From positions 1,087,895 to 1,151,894 of the forward strand of contig NZ_LIUT01000001.1 in the NCBI RefSeq assembly GCF_001277345.1: 64,000 bases of DNA, written 5' to 3'. The notes beneath the pieces are model-generated. The model was not told where the DNA came from and did not search any database. It saw nothing but the letters and a program-made list of their open reading frames with translations. The stretch's first letter is position 1. The number at the start of each line of letters is the position of its first letter. The position numbers and the translations under genes are program-made. The stretch is from Paenibacillus solani (GTDB lineage: Bacteria > Bacillota > Bacilli > Paenibacillales > Paenibacillaceae). Of the stretch, positions 9,491 through 17,882 are shown in pieces.

Positions 9491-10869
9491 GCGGTAATCG
9501 CAGTCCGAAGGGGCGCCAGGATTCTCCGCGAGAACTGGCGATGAATGTATTGACACAGGTGGAGCAGGAGGGGGCGTACAGCAATCTCCTGCTCAATGCC
9601 GCTTTGCAGAAGTCTTCGCTTGGCAGAAACGATGCAGGACTTGCCACAGAGCTGATCTATGGCACGATTGCGAGGCTGAACACGATCGATTTTTTTTTGG
9701 ACAAGTTTGTCAATAAAGGAGTCCATAAGCTTCAGCCTTGGGTAAGAGCTCTGCTTCGAATCAGCTTGTATCAGATCATGTATCTGGACCGGATACCGGA
9801 TCATGCGGTTGTCAGCGAGGCCGTAAATCTGGCGAAGCGCCGCGGGCATCAAGGGATATCGGGTATGGTGAACGGGGTGCTTCGAAATATACTGCGTCAG
9901 AAGGACAGCCTGGTGATCCCCGAGGATATTTCAGCCGCGAAGCGCATAGCTTTACTTCATTCTCATCCGGAATGGCTGGTGGAACGCTGGATTTCCCAAT
10001 ATGGGATCGAGACGGCAGAAGCGATTTGTGCGGCCAACAATGAACCGCCAGCAGTTAGCGTGAGGGTGAATAGTACGATGATCAGCCGTGAGGATATGTT
10101 GAAGTTAATGAGCAGTCAGGGCGTGGATGCCGTTCCTTCAGCGCTCAGTCCCTATGGGATCATTGTGAGCGGTGCCGGGAATATGGCACTGACCGATTGG
10201 TACCGCGACGGGATGATCTCGATCCAAGATGAAAGCTCGATGCTGGTTGCCGAGGCAGTTCAGCCTGAGCCGGGCATGCGGGTGCTGGACTGCTGTGCCG
10301 CTCCTGGCGGGAAGACTGCCCATATGGGTGAGATGATGAAGGATGACGGTACGATCATCGCCAACGACATTCATTCCCATAAAGGCAAACTTATATCAGA
10401 TCAGGCGAGCCGCTTGGGACTGGACAGCATTTCCATCGTGACCGGGGACGCATTGGATTTGGCAGACCGCTTCGAGCCTGCGTCTTTTGACCGAATTTTG
10501 CTTGACGCCCCCTGCTCGGGACTTGGCGTGATTCGGCGCAAGCCCGACTTGAAATGGGGAAAATCACAGGAGGATATCCAGCAGATTGCAGCTCTGCAAT
10601 TAAGGCTGCTGGAGTCGGTCTCCACCTTGCTTCGTCCGGGAGGAATTTTGGTGTACAGCACATGTACGATCGAACCCCTGGAGAACGAGGGCGTGGTATC
10701 TGCTTTTGTGGACAGCCATCCCGAATTTGCGATCGCTGAAGATGGGCTCGGTGCCCTAAGCAGGCTCAGTGAGAAATCGCTTCGGCGTGGAGGCGGCATC
10801 CAGATTCTGCCCCAAGACTATCACAGCGACGGCTTCTTCATTGCAAGAATCGGCCGACGTCCTTCTTAA
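9487..10869 (+). CDS. rsmB: 16S rRNA (cytosine(967)-C(5))-methyltransferase RsmB
   Basis: SAM-dependent methyltransferase for 16S rRNA. The N-terminal NusB-like RNA-binding domain spans about 1-145 (RELAMNVLTQVEQEGAY). The C-terminal Rossmann domain has the SAM loop CCAAPGGKTAHM and the two conserved cysteines of the family in DAPCSGLG and YSTCTIEPLENE. GTG start at 9487 within the fmt stop. 460 residues. A short GC hairpin with T run follows the gene at 10899-10920. Confidence 0.93.
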   Translation: MSGNRSPKGRQDSPRELAMNVLTQVEQEGAYSNLLLNAALQKSSLGRNDAGLATELIYGTIARLNTIDFFLDKFVNKGVHKLQPWVRALLRISLYQIMYLDRIPDHAVVSEAVNLAKRRGHQGISGMVNGVLRNILRQKDSLVIPEDISAAKRIALLHSHPEWLVERWISQYGIETAEAICAANNEPPAVSVRVNSTMISREDMLKLMSSQGVDAVPSALSPYGIIVSGAGNMALTDWYRDGMISIQDESSMLVAEAVQPEPGMRVLDCCAAPGGKTAHMGEMMKDDGTIIANDIHSHKGKLISDQASRLGLDSISIVTGDALDLADRFEPASFDRILLDAPCSGLGVIRRKPDLKWGKSQEDIQQIAALQLRLLESVSTLLRPGGILVYSTCTIEPLENEGVVSAFVDSHPEFAIAEDGLGALSRLSEKSLRRGGGIQILPQDYHSDGFFIARIGRRPS

Positions 10870-10898
10870 GGGCGCTGCCGCCATGACTATAGTCGTAT

Positions 10899-10925
10899 CC
10901 CGCCTATGCTGGCGGGTTTTCCTCT
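10899..10925 (+). terminator. Short intrinsic terminator after rsmB
   Basis: CCCGCC-tatgct-GGCGGG hairpin followed by TTTTCCTCTTTT. Six GC pairs and a broken T run; a fairly weak terminator placed between rsmB and the rlmN promoter. Confidence 0.6.
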
Positions 10926-10954
10926 TTTACCGTCTCTTTTATTTATGTTAGAAT
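10926..10954 (+). promoter_or_regulatory. Probable SigA promoter for rlmN-prpC-prkC
   Basis: TTTACC (10926-10931), a 17-base spacer and TAGAAT (10949-10954). It follows the rsmB terminator and would give a leader of about 90 bases before the rlmN start. Confidence 0.5.
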
Positions 10955-11049
10955 AGGAAGAATGAAAAAAGAGATGCATATGATTGATATAGGGAGCGTT
11001 CAGAAGAATGCTTCTCGAACATCCTTTACAATAGACAGGTGTGGTGAGA

Positions 11050-12090
11050 ATGAAACCTTTTATATACGATTATTCACTGGAAGAACTTCAAGCATGGGCC
11101 CAGGAGAAGGGTGAACCGGCATTTCGCGGAACCCAGATCTATGACTGGCTGTATGTGAAGCGGGTGAACGATTTTGCGGAAATGACGAACCTCTCCAAGG
11201 ACCTTCGGGCCAAGCTGGAGCAGGAGTTCAGTTTCGTAACCTTGACGGAAATCACCAAGCTGGAATCCAAGGACGGAACCGTTAAGTTCCTGTTCGGTCT
11301 GCACGATGACCATGCGATCGAAACCGTTATTATGAAACATAACTATGGCAACAGCATCTGCGTTACGACACAGGTGGGCTGCCGCATCGGATGTACATTC
11401 TGTGCGTCCACTCTGGGTGGATTGAAGCGAAACCTGACCTCCGGCGAAATTGTTGCCCAAGTGGTCCAGGCGCAGAAAATCCTCGATAAAACGGGCGAGC
11501 GTGTCAGCAGCATCGTCATTATGGGCTCAGGCGAACCGTTTGAGAACTATGAGGCGACGATGAAGTTTCTGCGCACGATGATCCATGAAAAGGGATTGAA
11601 TATCGGCCAGCGTCATATTACTGTTTCGACGAGCGGCATTGTGCCCAATATCTATAAATTCACAGAAGAAGACACTCAGATTAATCTGGCTATCTCGATT
11701 CATGCACCGAACGATAAGCTGCGCTCCAAGCTGATGCCGGTTAACCGCCGCTTCCCGTTTGATGACGTGATTGAGTCGCTTCGCTATTATCAGGCCAAAA
11801 CCGGACGACGTATTACATTTGAATACGCGTTGATTGGCGGAATGAATGATCAGGTTGAGCATGCCGAAGAGTTGGCAGACGTCATCAAGGATATGAACTG
11901 CTTCGTCAATCTGATTCCGGTTAACCATGTACCGGAACGGAAATATGTTCGCACATCGCGTAACGATATTTTCAAATTTCAACGTGCGTTAGCAGACAAG
12001 GGGGTCAATGTGACCATCCGTCGTGAACAAGGCCATGATATCGCTGCTGCTTGCGGACAGCTTCGGGCCAAGCATATGGAGTTGAGGTGA
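11050..12090 (+). CDS. rlmN: Dual-specificity 23S rRNA/tRNA adenine-C2 methyltransferase RlmN
   Basis: Radical SAM enzyme that methylates C2 of A2503 in 23S rRNA and of A37 in some tRNAs. The cluster-binding CxxxCxxC is at Cys111, Cys115, Cys118 (GCRIGCTFC), and the second, methyl-transfer cysteine is at about 335 in AAACGQLR; a further conserved cysteine lies at the first motif's partner position. 346 residues from the ATG at 11050 (GGTGAG just upstream); an in-frame GTG at 11041 would add three residues. Seven bases separate it from prpC. Confidence 0.93.
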   Translation: MKPFIYDYSLEELQAWAQEKGEPAFRGTQIYDWLYVKRVNDFAEMTNLSKDLRAKLEQEFSFVTLTEITKLESKDGTVKFLFGLHDDHAIETVIMKHNYGNSICVTTQVGCRIGCTFCASTLGGLKRNLTSGEIVAQVVQAQKILDKTGERVSSIVIMGSGEPFENYEATMKFLRTMIHEKGLNIGQRHITVSTSGIVPNIYKFTEEDTQINLAISIHAPNDKLRSKLMPVNRRFPFDDVIESLRYYQAKTGRRITFEYALIGGMNDQVEHAEELADVIKDMNCFVNLIPVNHVPERKYVRTSRNDIFKFQRALADKGVNVTIRREQGHDIAAACGQLRAKHMELR

Positions 12091-12097
12091 GAAGATT

Positions 12098-12874
12098 TTG
12101 ATCAAGACGGTTCATGTAAGCCATGTGGGACGTGTTCGTCCTGTTAATGAAGATTCCGTATATGTTAACACACTTGAGCATGGCTATACCTTAGGTGTGG
12201 TTGCCGACGGCATGGGAGGTCACCTTGCAGGTGATACTGCCAGCAGGCTTGCGGTAGATACCGTTGCTGAGGATCTGTCCTCTTTGGAGCAGGACATGTC
12301 GATGGACAGCATTCGGGCTGCACTAGGAGATGCTATTTTGCATGCCAATGCGGTTATTTACCGGGAAGCCTCGGCTGATGAGCGACTTCACAATATGGGC
12401 ACGACGATTGTGGCCGTGCTGCTGCGAGGTTCCGAAGGCTATATCGGACATATCGGGGACAGCAGGGCTTACAAAGTCGTTCCTGGACAAGTGATTCGTC
12501 TCACAGATGATCACACATTGGTTAATGAGCTTTTTAAGAGTGGTCAGATTACAGAAGATCAACTGGAGACCCATCCCCGGAAAAATGTTTTAAGCCGGGC
12601 GCTTGGTACAGATGTAGATGTGACGGTTGAGCTTACACCGGTCACGATCGGAGAAGGCGAAGTCTTGTTGCTATGCAGCGACGGGCTGAGTAATCGGGTC
12701 AGCCGTGAGCTGATCGGACAGATATCCGGTTCACTTGACCTTCCTCTGGAAGATAGAGCGGATCGCCTGCTTCAACTGGCACTTCTCGCTGGCGGTGAGG
12801 ACAACATCACGGTCGCCATGTTTGAACATCAAGAAGAGGTTGTCGGGCAACGTATAAAGGGGTGGGATTCATGA
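12098..12874 (+). CDS. prpC: Ser/Thr protein phosphatase PrpC (PP2C family)
   Basis: Metal-dependent phosphatase that reverses PrkC phosphorylation. Motifs in order: RPVNEDS, ADGMGGH (metal-binding Asp), GHIGDSRAY, TDDHTLVNEL, LCSDGLSNRV and GGEDNITV near the C-terminus. 258 residues. TTG start at 12098 with GAGGTGAGAAG upstream; no better start exists in frame. The stop overlaps the prkC start as ATGA, so phosphatase and kinase are translationally coupled, as in B. subtilis. Confidence 0.95.
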   Translation: MIKTVHVSHVGRVRPVNEDSVYVNTLEHGYTLGVVADGMGGHLAGDTASRLAVDTVAEDLSSLEQDMSMDSIRAALGDAILHANAVIYREASADERLHNMGTTIVAVLLRGSEGYIGHIGDSRAYKVVPGQVIRLTDDHTLVNELFKSGQITEDQLETHPRKNVLSRALGTDVDVTVELTPVTIGEGEVLLLCSDGLSNRVSRELIGQISGSLDLPLEDRADRLLQLALLAGGEDNITVAMFEHQEEVVGQRIKGWDS

Positions 12875-15018
12875 TCGGACATGAATTGGCTGGTCGGTAT
12901 AAAATAATTGAACGCATTGGCGGGGGCGGCATGGCGCTTGTCTACAAGGCTCAGGATATTTTGCTGAACCGGAATGTAGCAATCAAAGTGCTGCGTCAGC
13001 AATTTGTACACGACGAGGAATTTATTCGCCGTTTCAGGCGTGAGGCGCAATCAGCGGCTTCGTTATCGCATTCCAATGTGGTCAGCATCTATGATGTAGG
13101 CCAAGAGGAAGATGTACACTACATTGTCATGGAATATATTGAAGGCCAGAATCTGAATGAAATCATTAAAGAACGTGCGCCGCTGCAAGTGGAAGAAGCG
13201 GTACGAATTGCAATCCAGATTTGCGATGCGCTGGGACACGCCCATCATAACCAAATTATTCATCGGGACATTAAACCGCATAATATTCTGATTGGTCGTA
13301 ATGGCAGAGTTAAAGTAACCGACTTCGGCATCGCCAGAGCGGTCACGTCGACAACGATCACGCAGACAGGCTCCGTTGTGGGCTCAGTGCATTATTTCTC
13401 GCCAGAGCATGCCAAAGGCGTCGTTACGGGCGAGAAATCGGACTTATACTCACTTGGTATTGTGCTGTATCAAATGCTTACAGCCCGTCTTCCATTTTTG
13501 GGCGAGAGTCCAATTAGTGTAGCTCTGAAGCATCTCCAGGAGGAATTTGACGAGCCTAGGGAAGTGAATCCGCTCATTCCTCAAAGTGTGGAGAACATCA
13601 TCCTGAAGTCCATGCGCAAAAATCCGGAGGAGCGTTATCAATCTGCGGAAGAAATGATGGATGATCTGGAAACCTGCCTGCTTCCGATGCGACTCAACGA
13701 ACCGAAGATGGAGTTTGAGGACGATGCCGATTCTACCTTGGTCATGCCGGCGCTCAAAACAATGCAGCGCAGCAGTCAGCATCATATAGACCAGGAGGAT
13801 GATTCGGAAGAGGAGGAGCTTGTGGAAAAGCACACCGGTAAACCGAAGAAAAAATGGGTTAAGCCGACGATCATCATCGTTTCGGTGCTTCTGTTTCTGG
13901 GCATCATGGTTGGTGTCGTCATGTATGTCAATAAGATGCTGGAGGTTCCGGAGGTTAAGGTTCCTCAAGTTGTTGGCATGACGGAAGAGCAAGCGATTCG
14001 TGAGCTGGAAGACAGCGGCTTGACAGTGGATGAGGAAGTCATTCGGAAATACAAACCCGAAGTAGAACCGGGCATTGTGTACGCGCAGAGCAAGGATCCC
14101 GATTCCATGCTGAAGAAGGGTTCACCTGTTCAATTGTCGGTCGGGGACGAGAAGCCGCTTGAAAAGATGCCAGATTTGAATGGTAAGACATTTAAGGAAG
14201 CTGTTGCTATATTGACAGACCTTGGGGTTAACGAAAAAGCCATCAAGCAGTCAACCGTGAACAATGATGACGTGCCTGTGGGGCAGATCTTTGATCAGAG
14301 TCCTTCTGCGGAATCCCCTATTGATCCAAACCAGGTAGAAGTCCGGGTCACGATCAGCAAAGGCAAGGAAACAATCAATATGCCGAGCCTGATCGGTATG
14401 GACAAAGACAAGGCAGTTGCCCTGATTGAATCTGTCGGCCTTAAGGTTGGACCAATAAAGGAGAAATCCAGCTTCGAAGTGAAGAAGGGGGAAGTCATGG
14501 AACAATGGCCTCATGATCCTAACCAAGCTGTAGAGCCTAATGCCGTGATTACCTTGTTCGTTAGCTCCGGCTATCCTGCGGATGCTCTTGAATATAACTA
14601 CAGCGTGCCTGTATCACCAAGCGTGGAAGGGCAGGAGAGCAAGATTCGGGTGGTCTTCTCCGATGCACTGGGAGATAACCAGGAAGCTGTGAACAAAACC
14701 ATCACGAATTCCGAAATGGTGCCCGTCAAGCTGACGCTTGCTCCAGAGAAGCATGCAACGGTCATGATATTCCGTGACGGCCGACAAGTGGACACGTACA
14801 GCGTGAGTTACACCGACGTCAAGAACGGTACTGTGCCGCAGCCAACGTTTGAACAGCCGCCTGTTGAACCAGATGTGCCTGTCGATATCAATCCGGACGA
14901 AGGCAACGGAGAAGAGGATTTCAATGAGGAAGATGATGCTGCCTACAATTGGAATCACGGGAATAATGGAAATAACGGAAATGGCAAGGGCCATGGCAAA
15001 GACAAGGATAACGATTAG
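12871..15018 (+). CDS. prkC: Membrane Ser/Thr kinase PrkC with PASTA repeats
   Basis: Transmembrane kinase that senses peptidoglycan fragments in the family and acts in germination and wall control. Kinase domain about 10-270: Gly-rich loop GGGGMALV, Lys39, HRDIKPHN from 131, DFG at 151. One membrane segment lies near 332-352. Three PASTA repeats follow from about 357 to 570. The remaining 145 residues hold an Ig-like segment and a low-complexity tail rich in Asn, Gly, Lys and Asp. 715 residues, about 65 longer than B. subtilis PrkC because of that tail. ATG at 12871 has AAGGGGTGG upstream. Confidence 0.94.
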   Translation: MIGHELAGRYKIIERIGGGGMALVYKAQDILLNRNVAIKVLRQQFVHDEEFIRRFRREAQSAASLSHSNVVSIYDVGQEEDVHYIVMEYIEGQNLNEIIKERAPLQVEEAVRIAIQICDALGHAHHNQIIHRDIKPHNILIGRNGRVKVTDFGIARAVTSTTITQTGSVVGSVHYFSPEHAKGVVTGEKSDLYSLGIVLYQMLTARLPFLGESPISVALKHLQEEFDEPREVNPLIPQSVENIILKSMRKNPEERYQSAEEMMDDLETCLLPMRLNEPKMEFEDDADSTLVMPALKTMQRSSQHHIDQEDDSEEEELVEKHTGKPKKKWVKPTIIIVSVLLFLGIMVGVVMYVNKMLEVPEVKVPQVVGMTEEQAIRELEDSGLTVDEEVIRKYKPEVEPGIVYAQSKDPDSMLKKGSPVQLSVGDEKPLEKMPDLNGKTFKEAVAILTDLGVNEKAIKQSTVNNDDVPVGQIFDQSPSAESPIDPNQVEVRVTISKGKETINMPSLIGMDKDKAVALIESVGLKVGPIKEKSSFEVKKGEVMEQWPHDPNQAVEPNAVITLFVSSGYPADALEYNYSVPVSPSVEGQESKIRVVFSDALGDNQEAVNKTITNSEMVPVKLTLAPEKHATVMIFRDGRQVDTYSVSYTDVKNGTVPQPTFEQPPVEPDVPVDINPDEGNGEEDFNEEDDAAYNWNHGNNGNNGNGKGHGKDKDND

Positions 15019-15069
15019 AAGAATTCCTGAGACCACTAAATCTAAAACAAGAAAGGTGAGGCCTATTCT

Positions 15070-15978
15070 ATGCTAGAGGGACTGATCGTGAAGGCGCTAA
15101 GCGGATATTACTATGTCAAACCACTGTACGACGGCAACATTATATCCGGGGAGGACCCTTCGGTTCAATGCAGAGCCCGCGGCATATTTAAGAAGAAAGG
15201 CATCTCTCCTCTCGTTGGAGATCGCGTGATGTACTCATTGACGGAGAATGGGGAAGGGACCGTGGACGAAATTCTTCCACGGTCTTCCCAATTAATACGT
15301 CCCCCTGTCGCCAATGTCGACCTGGCGGTGCTGCTCTTTTCGGTCAAAGAGCCGGATTTAAGCCTGCATTTGCTGGACAAGTTTCTCGTACATATTGAGC
15401 ATGCTGGTCTTGAAGCTTTGATCTGTCTGACGAAGCAGGATCTTGCGAACGCCTCAGACGATTTGCTGGAGCAGGTGAAACGCCAATACGAGAAGATTGG
15501 TTACAAAGTGCTGATCACCAGCTCTCTGCAGGGTATCGGTACCCAGCAGGTGAAGGATCATCTGGCTGGTCGAATCAGCGTGTTCTCCGGTCAATCCGGG
15601 GTCGGGAAGTCTTCCCTGCTGAATGCTTTAATGCCGGGTCTTTCACTTGATACCAGTGAAATCAGCTTACGTCTAGGCCGCGGTCGGCATACGACACGCC
15701 ATGTGGAGCTGATAGAGCTGGATAATGGGGGATATGTGGCGGATACACCAGGCTTTAGCCAGTTGGATTTTCTGGAGCTGGGTGTCGAGGAATTATCGCC
15801 CTGTTTCAGGGAGTTCGCTCCTTATGCTGCTGAATGTAAATTCAGAGGCTGCAGCCATCTACAGGAGCCGGGTTGTCGGGTGATCCAAGCCAAAGAAGAA
15901 GGAATCATACTGCCGAGCCGGTATGAGCATTACGTGGGGTTTTACACCGAGATGAAAGACAAGAAGCGGAGGTACTGA
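15070..15978 (+). CDS. rsgA: Ribosome small-subunit-dependent GTPase RsgA
   Basis: Circularly permuted GTPase that helps 30S subunit maturation. N-terminal OB fold (about 1-70), then the permuted G motifs: TKQDL (G4) before the P-loop GQSGVGKSS (from about 174) and DTPGF (G3). The C-terminal zinc segment has CKFRGCSHLQEPGC with the usual Cys/His ligands. 302 residues. It follows prkC by 51 bases and lies next to rpe, the B. subtilis order (cpgA-rpe). Confidence 0.95.
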   Translation: MLEGLIVKALSGYYYVKPLYDGNIISGEDPSVQCRARGIFKKKGISPLVGDRVMYSLTENGEGTVDEILPRSSQLIRPPVANVDLAVLLFSVKEPDLSLHLLDKFLVHIEHAGLEALICLTKQDLANASDDLLEQVKRQYEKIGYKVLITSSLQGIGTQQVKDHLAGRISVFSGQSGVGKSSLLNALMPGLSLDTSEISLRLGRGRHTTRHVELIELDNGGYVADTPGFSQLDFLELGVEELSPCFREFAPYAAECKFRGCSHLQEPGCRVIQAKEEGIILPSRYEHYVGFYTEMKDKKRRY

Positions 15979-15981
15979 ATA

Positions 15982-16641
15982 ATGATAAAAATTGCGCCAT
16001 CCATATTGTCGGCTGACTTTGCGAAGCTGGGAGAAGAGATTAGGGAAGTGGAGGCTGCGGGAGCTGATTGGATACATGTGGACGTCATGGACGGGCACTT
16101 CGTACCGAATATTACGCTTGGACCACCGATCGTCCAGGCGATCAGACCGCACACGACTCTGACGCTTGACGTGCATTTGATGATTGAACAACCAGAACTG
16201 TATATTGCGGACTTCGCTAAGGCAGGAGCGGATTACATCACCGTTCATGCCGAGACCTGCCCACATCTTCACCGCGTTATCCATCTGATCAAAGAGCATG
16301 GTGTGAAGGCCGGCGTTGCGATCAATCCGGCTACACCAGCCAACGTCCTGCAGGAAGTGCTGCCTGACTTGGATTTGGTGCTCGTCATGACGGTGAATCC
16401 GGGATTTGGCGGACAGGCCTTTATCGAACGGACCGTAAACAAAGTCTCGCAGCTGCGCGAATGGATTAAGGAGCAGGACCTTTCGAATGTCCATATTGAA
16501 GTAGATGGCGGCATTACCGCTGAGACAGCTCCCCTTGTGACGGCAGCAGGAGCGGATGTCCTGGTTGCGGGAAGCGCCGTATTCGGCAAGCCGGATCGGG
16601 CGGCAGCCATTACCAAAATCCGTGACAGCGTAACATCTTGA
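15982..16641 (+). CDS. rpe: Ribulose-phosphate 3-epimerase
   Basis: TIM-barrel enzyme interconverting ribulose-5-phosphate and xylulose-5-phosphate in the pentose phosphate pathway. Motifs: [14 protein letters not shown], the metal-site [28 protein letters not shown] and EVDGGI. 219 residues. It starts three bases after the rsgA stop. In B. subtilis the next gene is thiN; here a terminator and spoVM follow. Confidence 0.95.
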   Translation: MIKIAPSILSADFAKLGEEIREVEAAGADWIHVDVMDGHFVPNITLGPPIVQAIRPHTTLTLDVHLMIEQPELYIADFAKAGADYITVHAETCPHLHRVIHLIKEHGVKAGVAINPATPANVLQEVLPDLDLVLVMTVNPGFGGQAFIERTVNKVSQLREWIKEQDLSNVHIEVDGGITAETAPLVTAAGADVLVAGSAVFGKPDRAAAITKIRDSVTS

Positions 16642-16694
16642 CCAGAACGTAAGCACGAGATGATGCATAGGCGGGGAATTTCCCGCATAAATAT

Positions 16695-16729
16695 GGTTAC
16701 ATGAGCTGGGTTCTCATGTAGCCTTTTTT
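16695..16729 (+). terminator. Intrinsic terminator after rpe
   Basis: An 11-pair stem (GGTTACATGAG with CTCATGTAGCC, one G-U pair) around a seven-base loop, followed by six T. It closes the prpC-prkC-rsgA-rpe unit before spoVM. Confidence 0.85.
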
Positions 16730-16803
16730 GTCTGTGTTCACATCTAAGGGCTTGGTGCATAACATATTCTAGGAAGGCATGAGAATGATGGGGAGGGTGA
16801 GAC

Positions 16804-16884
16804 ATGAAATTCTATACGTTCAAGCTGCCGAAATTTTTGGGAGGTTTTGTGAAGGCGATCCTAAATACGTTTCACAAGAGCTGA
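16804..16884 (+). CDS. spoVM: Stage V sporulation protein M
   Basis: A 26-residue amphipathic peptide starting MKFYTFKLPKFLGGFV, very close to B. subtilis SpoVM (MKFYTIKLPKFLGG). In the family it binds the convex outer forespore membrane and anchors SpoIVA for coat assembly. A strong GGGGAGGGTGAG site precedes the ATG. The position between rpe and rpmB is the B. subtilis one. Upstream, ACATCT and CATAACAT could be a mother-cell SigE-type promoter, but this is only a guess. The last third of the gene shares an 11-base inverted repeat with its 3' flank. Confidence 0.95.
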   Translation: MKFYTFKLPKFLGGFVKAILNTFHKS

Positions 16885-17322
16885 CAGCTTGTCCCGGCGT
16901 AACAAAACCTCCGCCTGGGACTCGCTCCGCCTTGCTGGTTCTAGGGGAAGAGGCAAGAATAATCCGATCGATGCATGGAGGACATACCACATCCATTGCG
17001 TGGAAGTTTTTCTTGCGGTTTAAGAAAGCCCCGGCACGCTTGGCCTCTGGTTTTCTTAGATCACTGGAATAGTGGCTAAGGGCGTACTTATCGAAGATAG
17101 ACCGTGCTCGTCCGGAAGTTTTTCTTGCGATATAAGAAAGCGAAAAGTGCTGCCCTTTCATTTTTCTTATATCTAAATAAAAAAAGCACCTGTAATCCGC
17201 TCAGGGTGCTTTTTGTTTAGGAGAAGAATATGTATCTAAACGCAAGAAAAACTTCCTTGTCCCGGATAGCCCATAAATGGTGCTGGAGATTAAGAAGTTT
17301 TTCTTCATATAACACGTGATAA
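16885..17322. repeat. Intergenic region with repeated GGAAGTTTTTCTTGCG motifs and a terminator
   Basis: No gene is seen here. A 28-base unit starting GGAAGTTTTTCTTGCG occurs at 17002-17029 and 17114-17141 with two mismatches. Its first 16 bases recur inverted at 17241-17256 (CGCAAGAAAAACTTCC), and a degenerate copy (GAAGTTTTTCTT) lies at 17294-17305. TTTTTCTTATATCTAAA at 17161 shares the right half. A likely two-way terminator (AAAAAGCACC ... GGGTGCTTTTT) lies at 17180-17215 and serves rpmB on the minus strand. The direct and inverted copies could fold into long hairpins. Confidence 0.75.
17180..17217. terminator. Terminator between spoVM and rpmB (either direction)
   Basis: AAAAAGCACC pairs with GGGTGCTTTTT around a short loop, with A run on one side and T run on the other, so it can act for rpmB reading leftward or for spoVM reading rightward. 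Confidence 0.7.
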
Positions 17323-17511
17323 TTATGCGCGTGTCACTTTACCGGATTTCAAAGCGCGAGTGCTTACGTATACACGTTTTGGCTTGCCATCCACCAAAAT
17401 GCGAACCTTCTGAACGTTGACACCCCAAGAACGTTTGTTGTGGTTATTAGCGTGGGAAACATGGTTTCCAGTGCTTGGTTTCTTGCCAGTTACATAACAT
17501 TTGCGAGCCAT
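17323..17511 (-). CDS. rpmB: 50S ribosomal protein L28
   Basis: Ribosomal protein of the large subunit, 62 residues, with the typical start [16 protein letters not shown], then RRWGVN-like [10 protein letters not shown] and a C-terminal KSGKV. AAGGAGG lies ten bases before the ATG. Transcribed opposite to its neighbours, as in B. subtilis. It keeps only the first cysteine of the zinc-type L28 pattern, so it is probably the zinc-free form. Confidence 0.96.
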   Translation of the reverse strand: MARKCYVTGKKPSTGNHVSHANNHNKRSWGVNVQKVRILVDGKPKRVYVSTRALKSGKVTRA

Positions 17512-17558
17512 TCATTACACCTCCTTGTTCCTAACCCTGCATGAAACAATACTTAAAT

Positions 17559-17588
17559 ATAATATCACAGTAAAAATTGCTCCGTCAA
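17559..17588 (-). promoter_or_regulatory. SigA promoter of rpmB
   Basis: Read on the minus strand: TTGACG (17588-17583), an 18-base spacer and TATTAT (17564-17559), about 50 bases before the start codon. A strong consensus-like promoter fitting a ribosomal protein gene. Confidence 0.7.
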
Positions 17589-17882
17589 CTGTCCTAAAAA
17601 CATTTATTTCTCTTTCTTCTTATAGTACAATGTTGATTAGTCCATAATATTTCCATAGAAATATATTGAGGGCTTGTCGGCATGGCTCTCAATGTGCTTT
17701 GGGAACGGCCGAAAAGCGCAGTAGACGAGAGGATAGCCCATCATCATGCATGATCCATTTCATCATGGCAAATCTATTGTTTATCGTTTGGGCATTTCGT
17801 CAGCTACTAGCTATGAAAATAAATATATAATTATGTGTAACAAGAAGTGTTATGGGTATCAAGCCAGGAAGGGGAATTCTCA
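17589..17882. other. Divergent rpmB-fakA intergenic region
   Basis: In B. subtilis this place holds yloU (Asp23 family); no Asp23-like frame is present. A 46-codon frame at 17746-17886 (MHDPFHHGKSIVYRL...) ends inside the fakA start codon region and has a GAGAGGA site 11-12 bases upstream, but nothing about its sequence is recognised. Possible leader peptide or chance frame. Confidence 0.4.

Noticed and set aside
15859-16668. 269-codon minus-strand frame opposite rsgA and rpe
   Set aside because: Overlaps two certain genes on the other strand and lacks any recognisable motif.
16779-17072. 97-codon plus-strand frame over spoVM
   Set aside because: The true gene is the 26-residue SpoVM in another frame; the longer frame has no ribosome site and runs into the repeat region.
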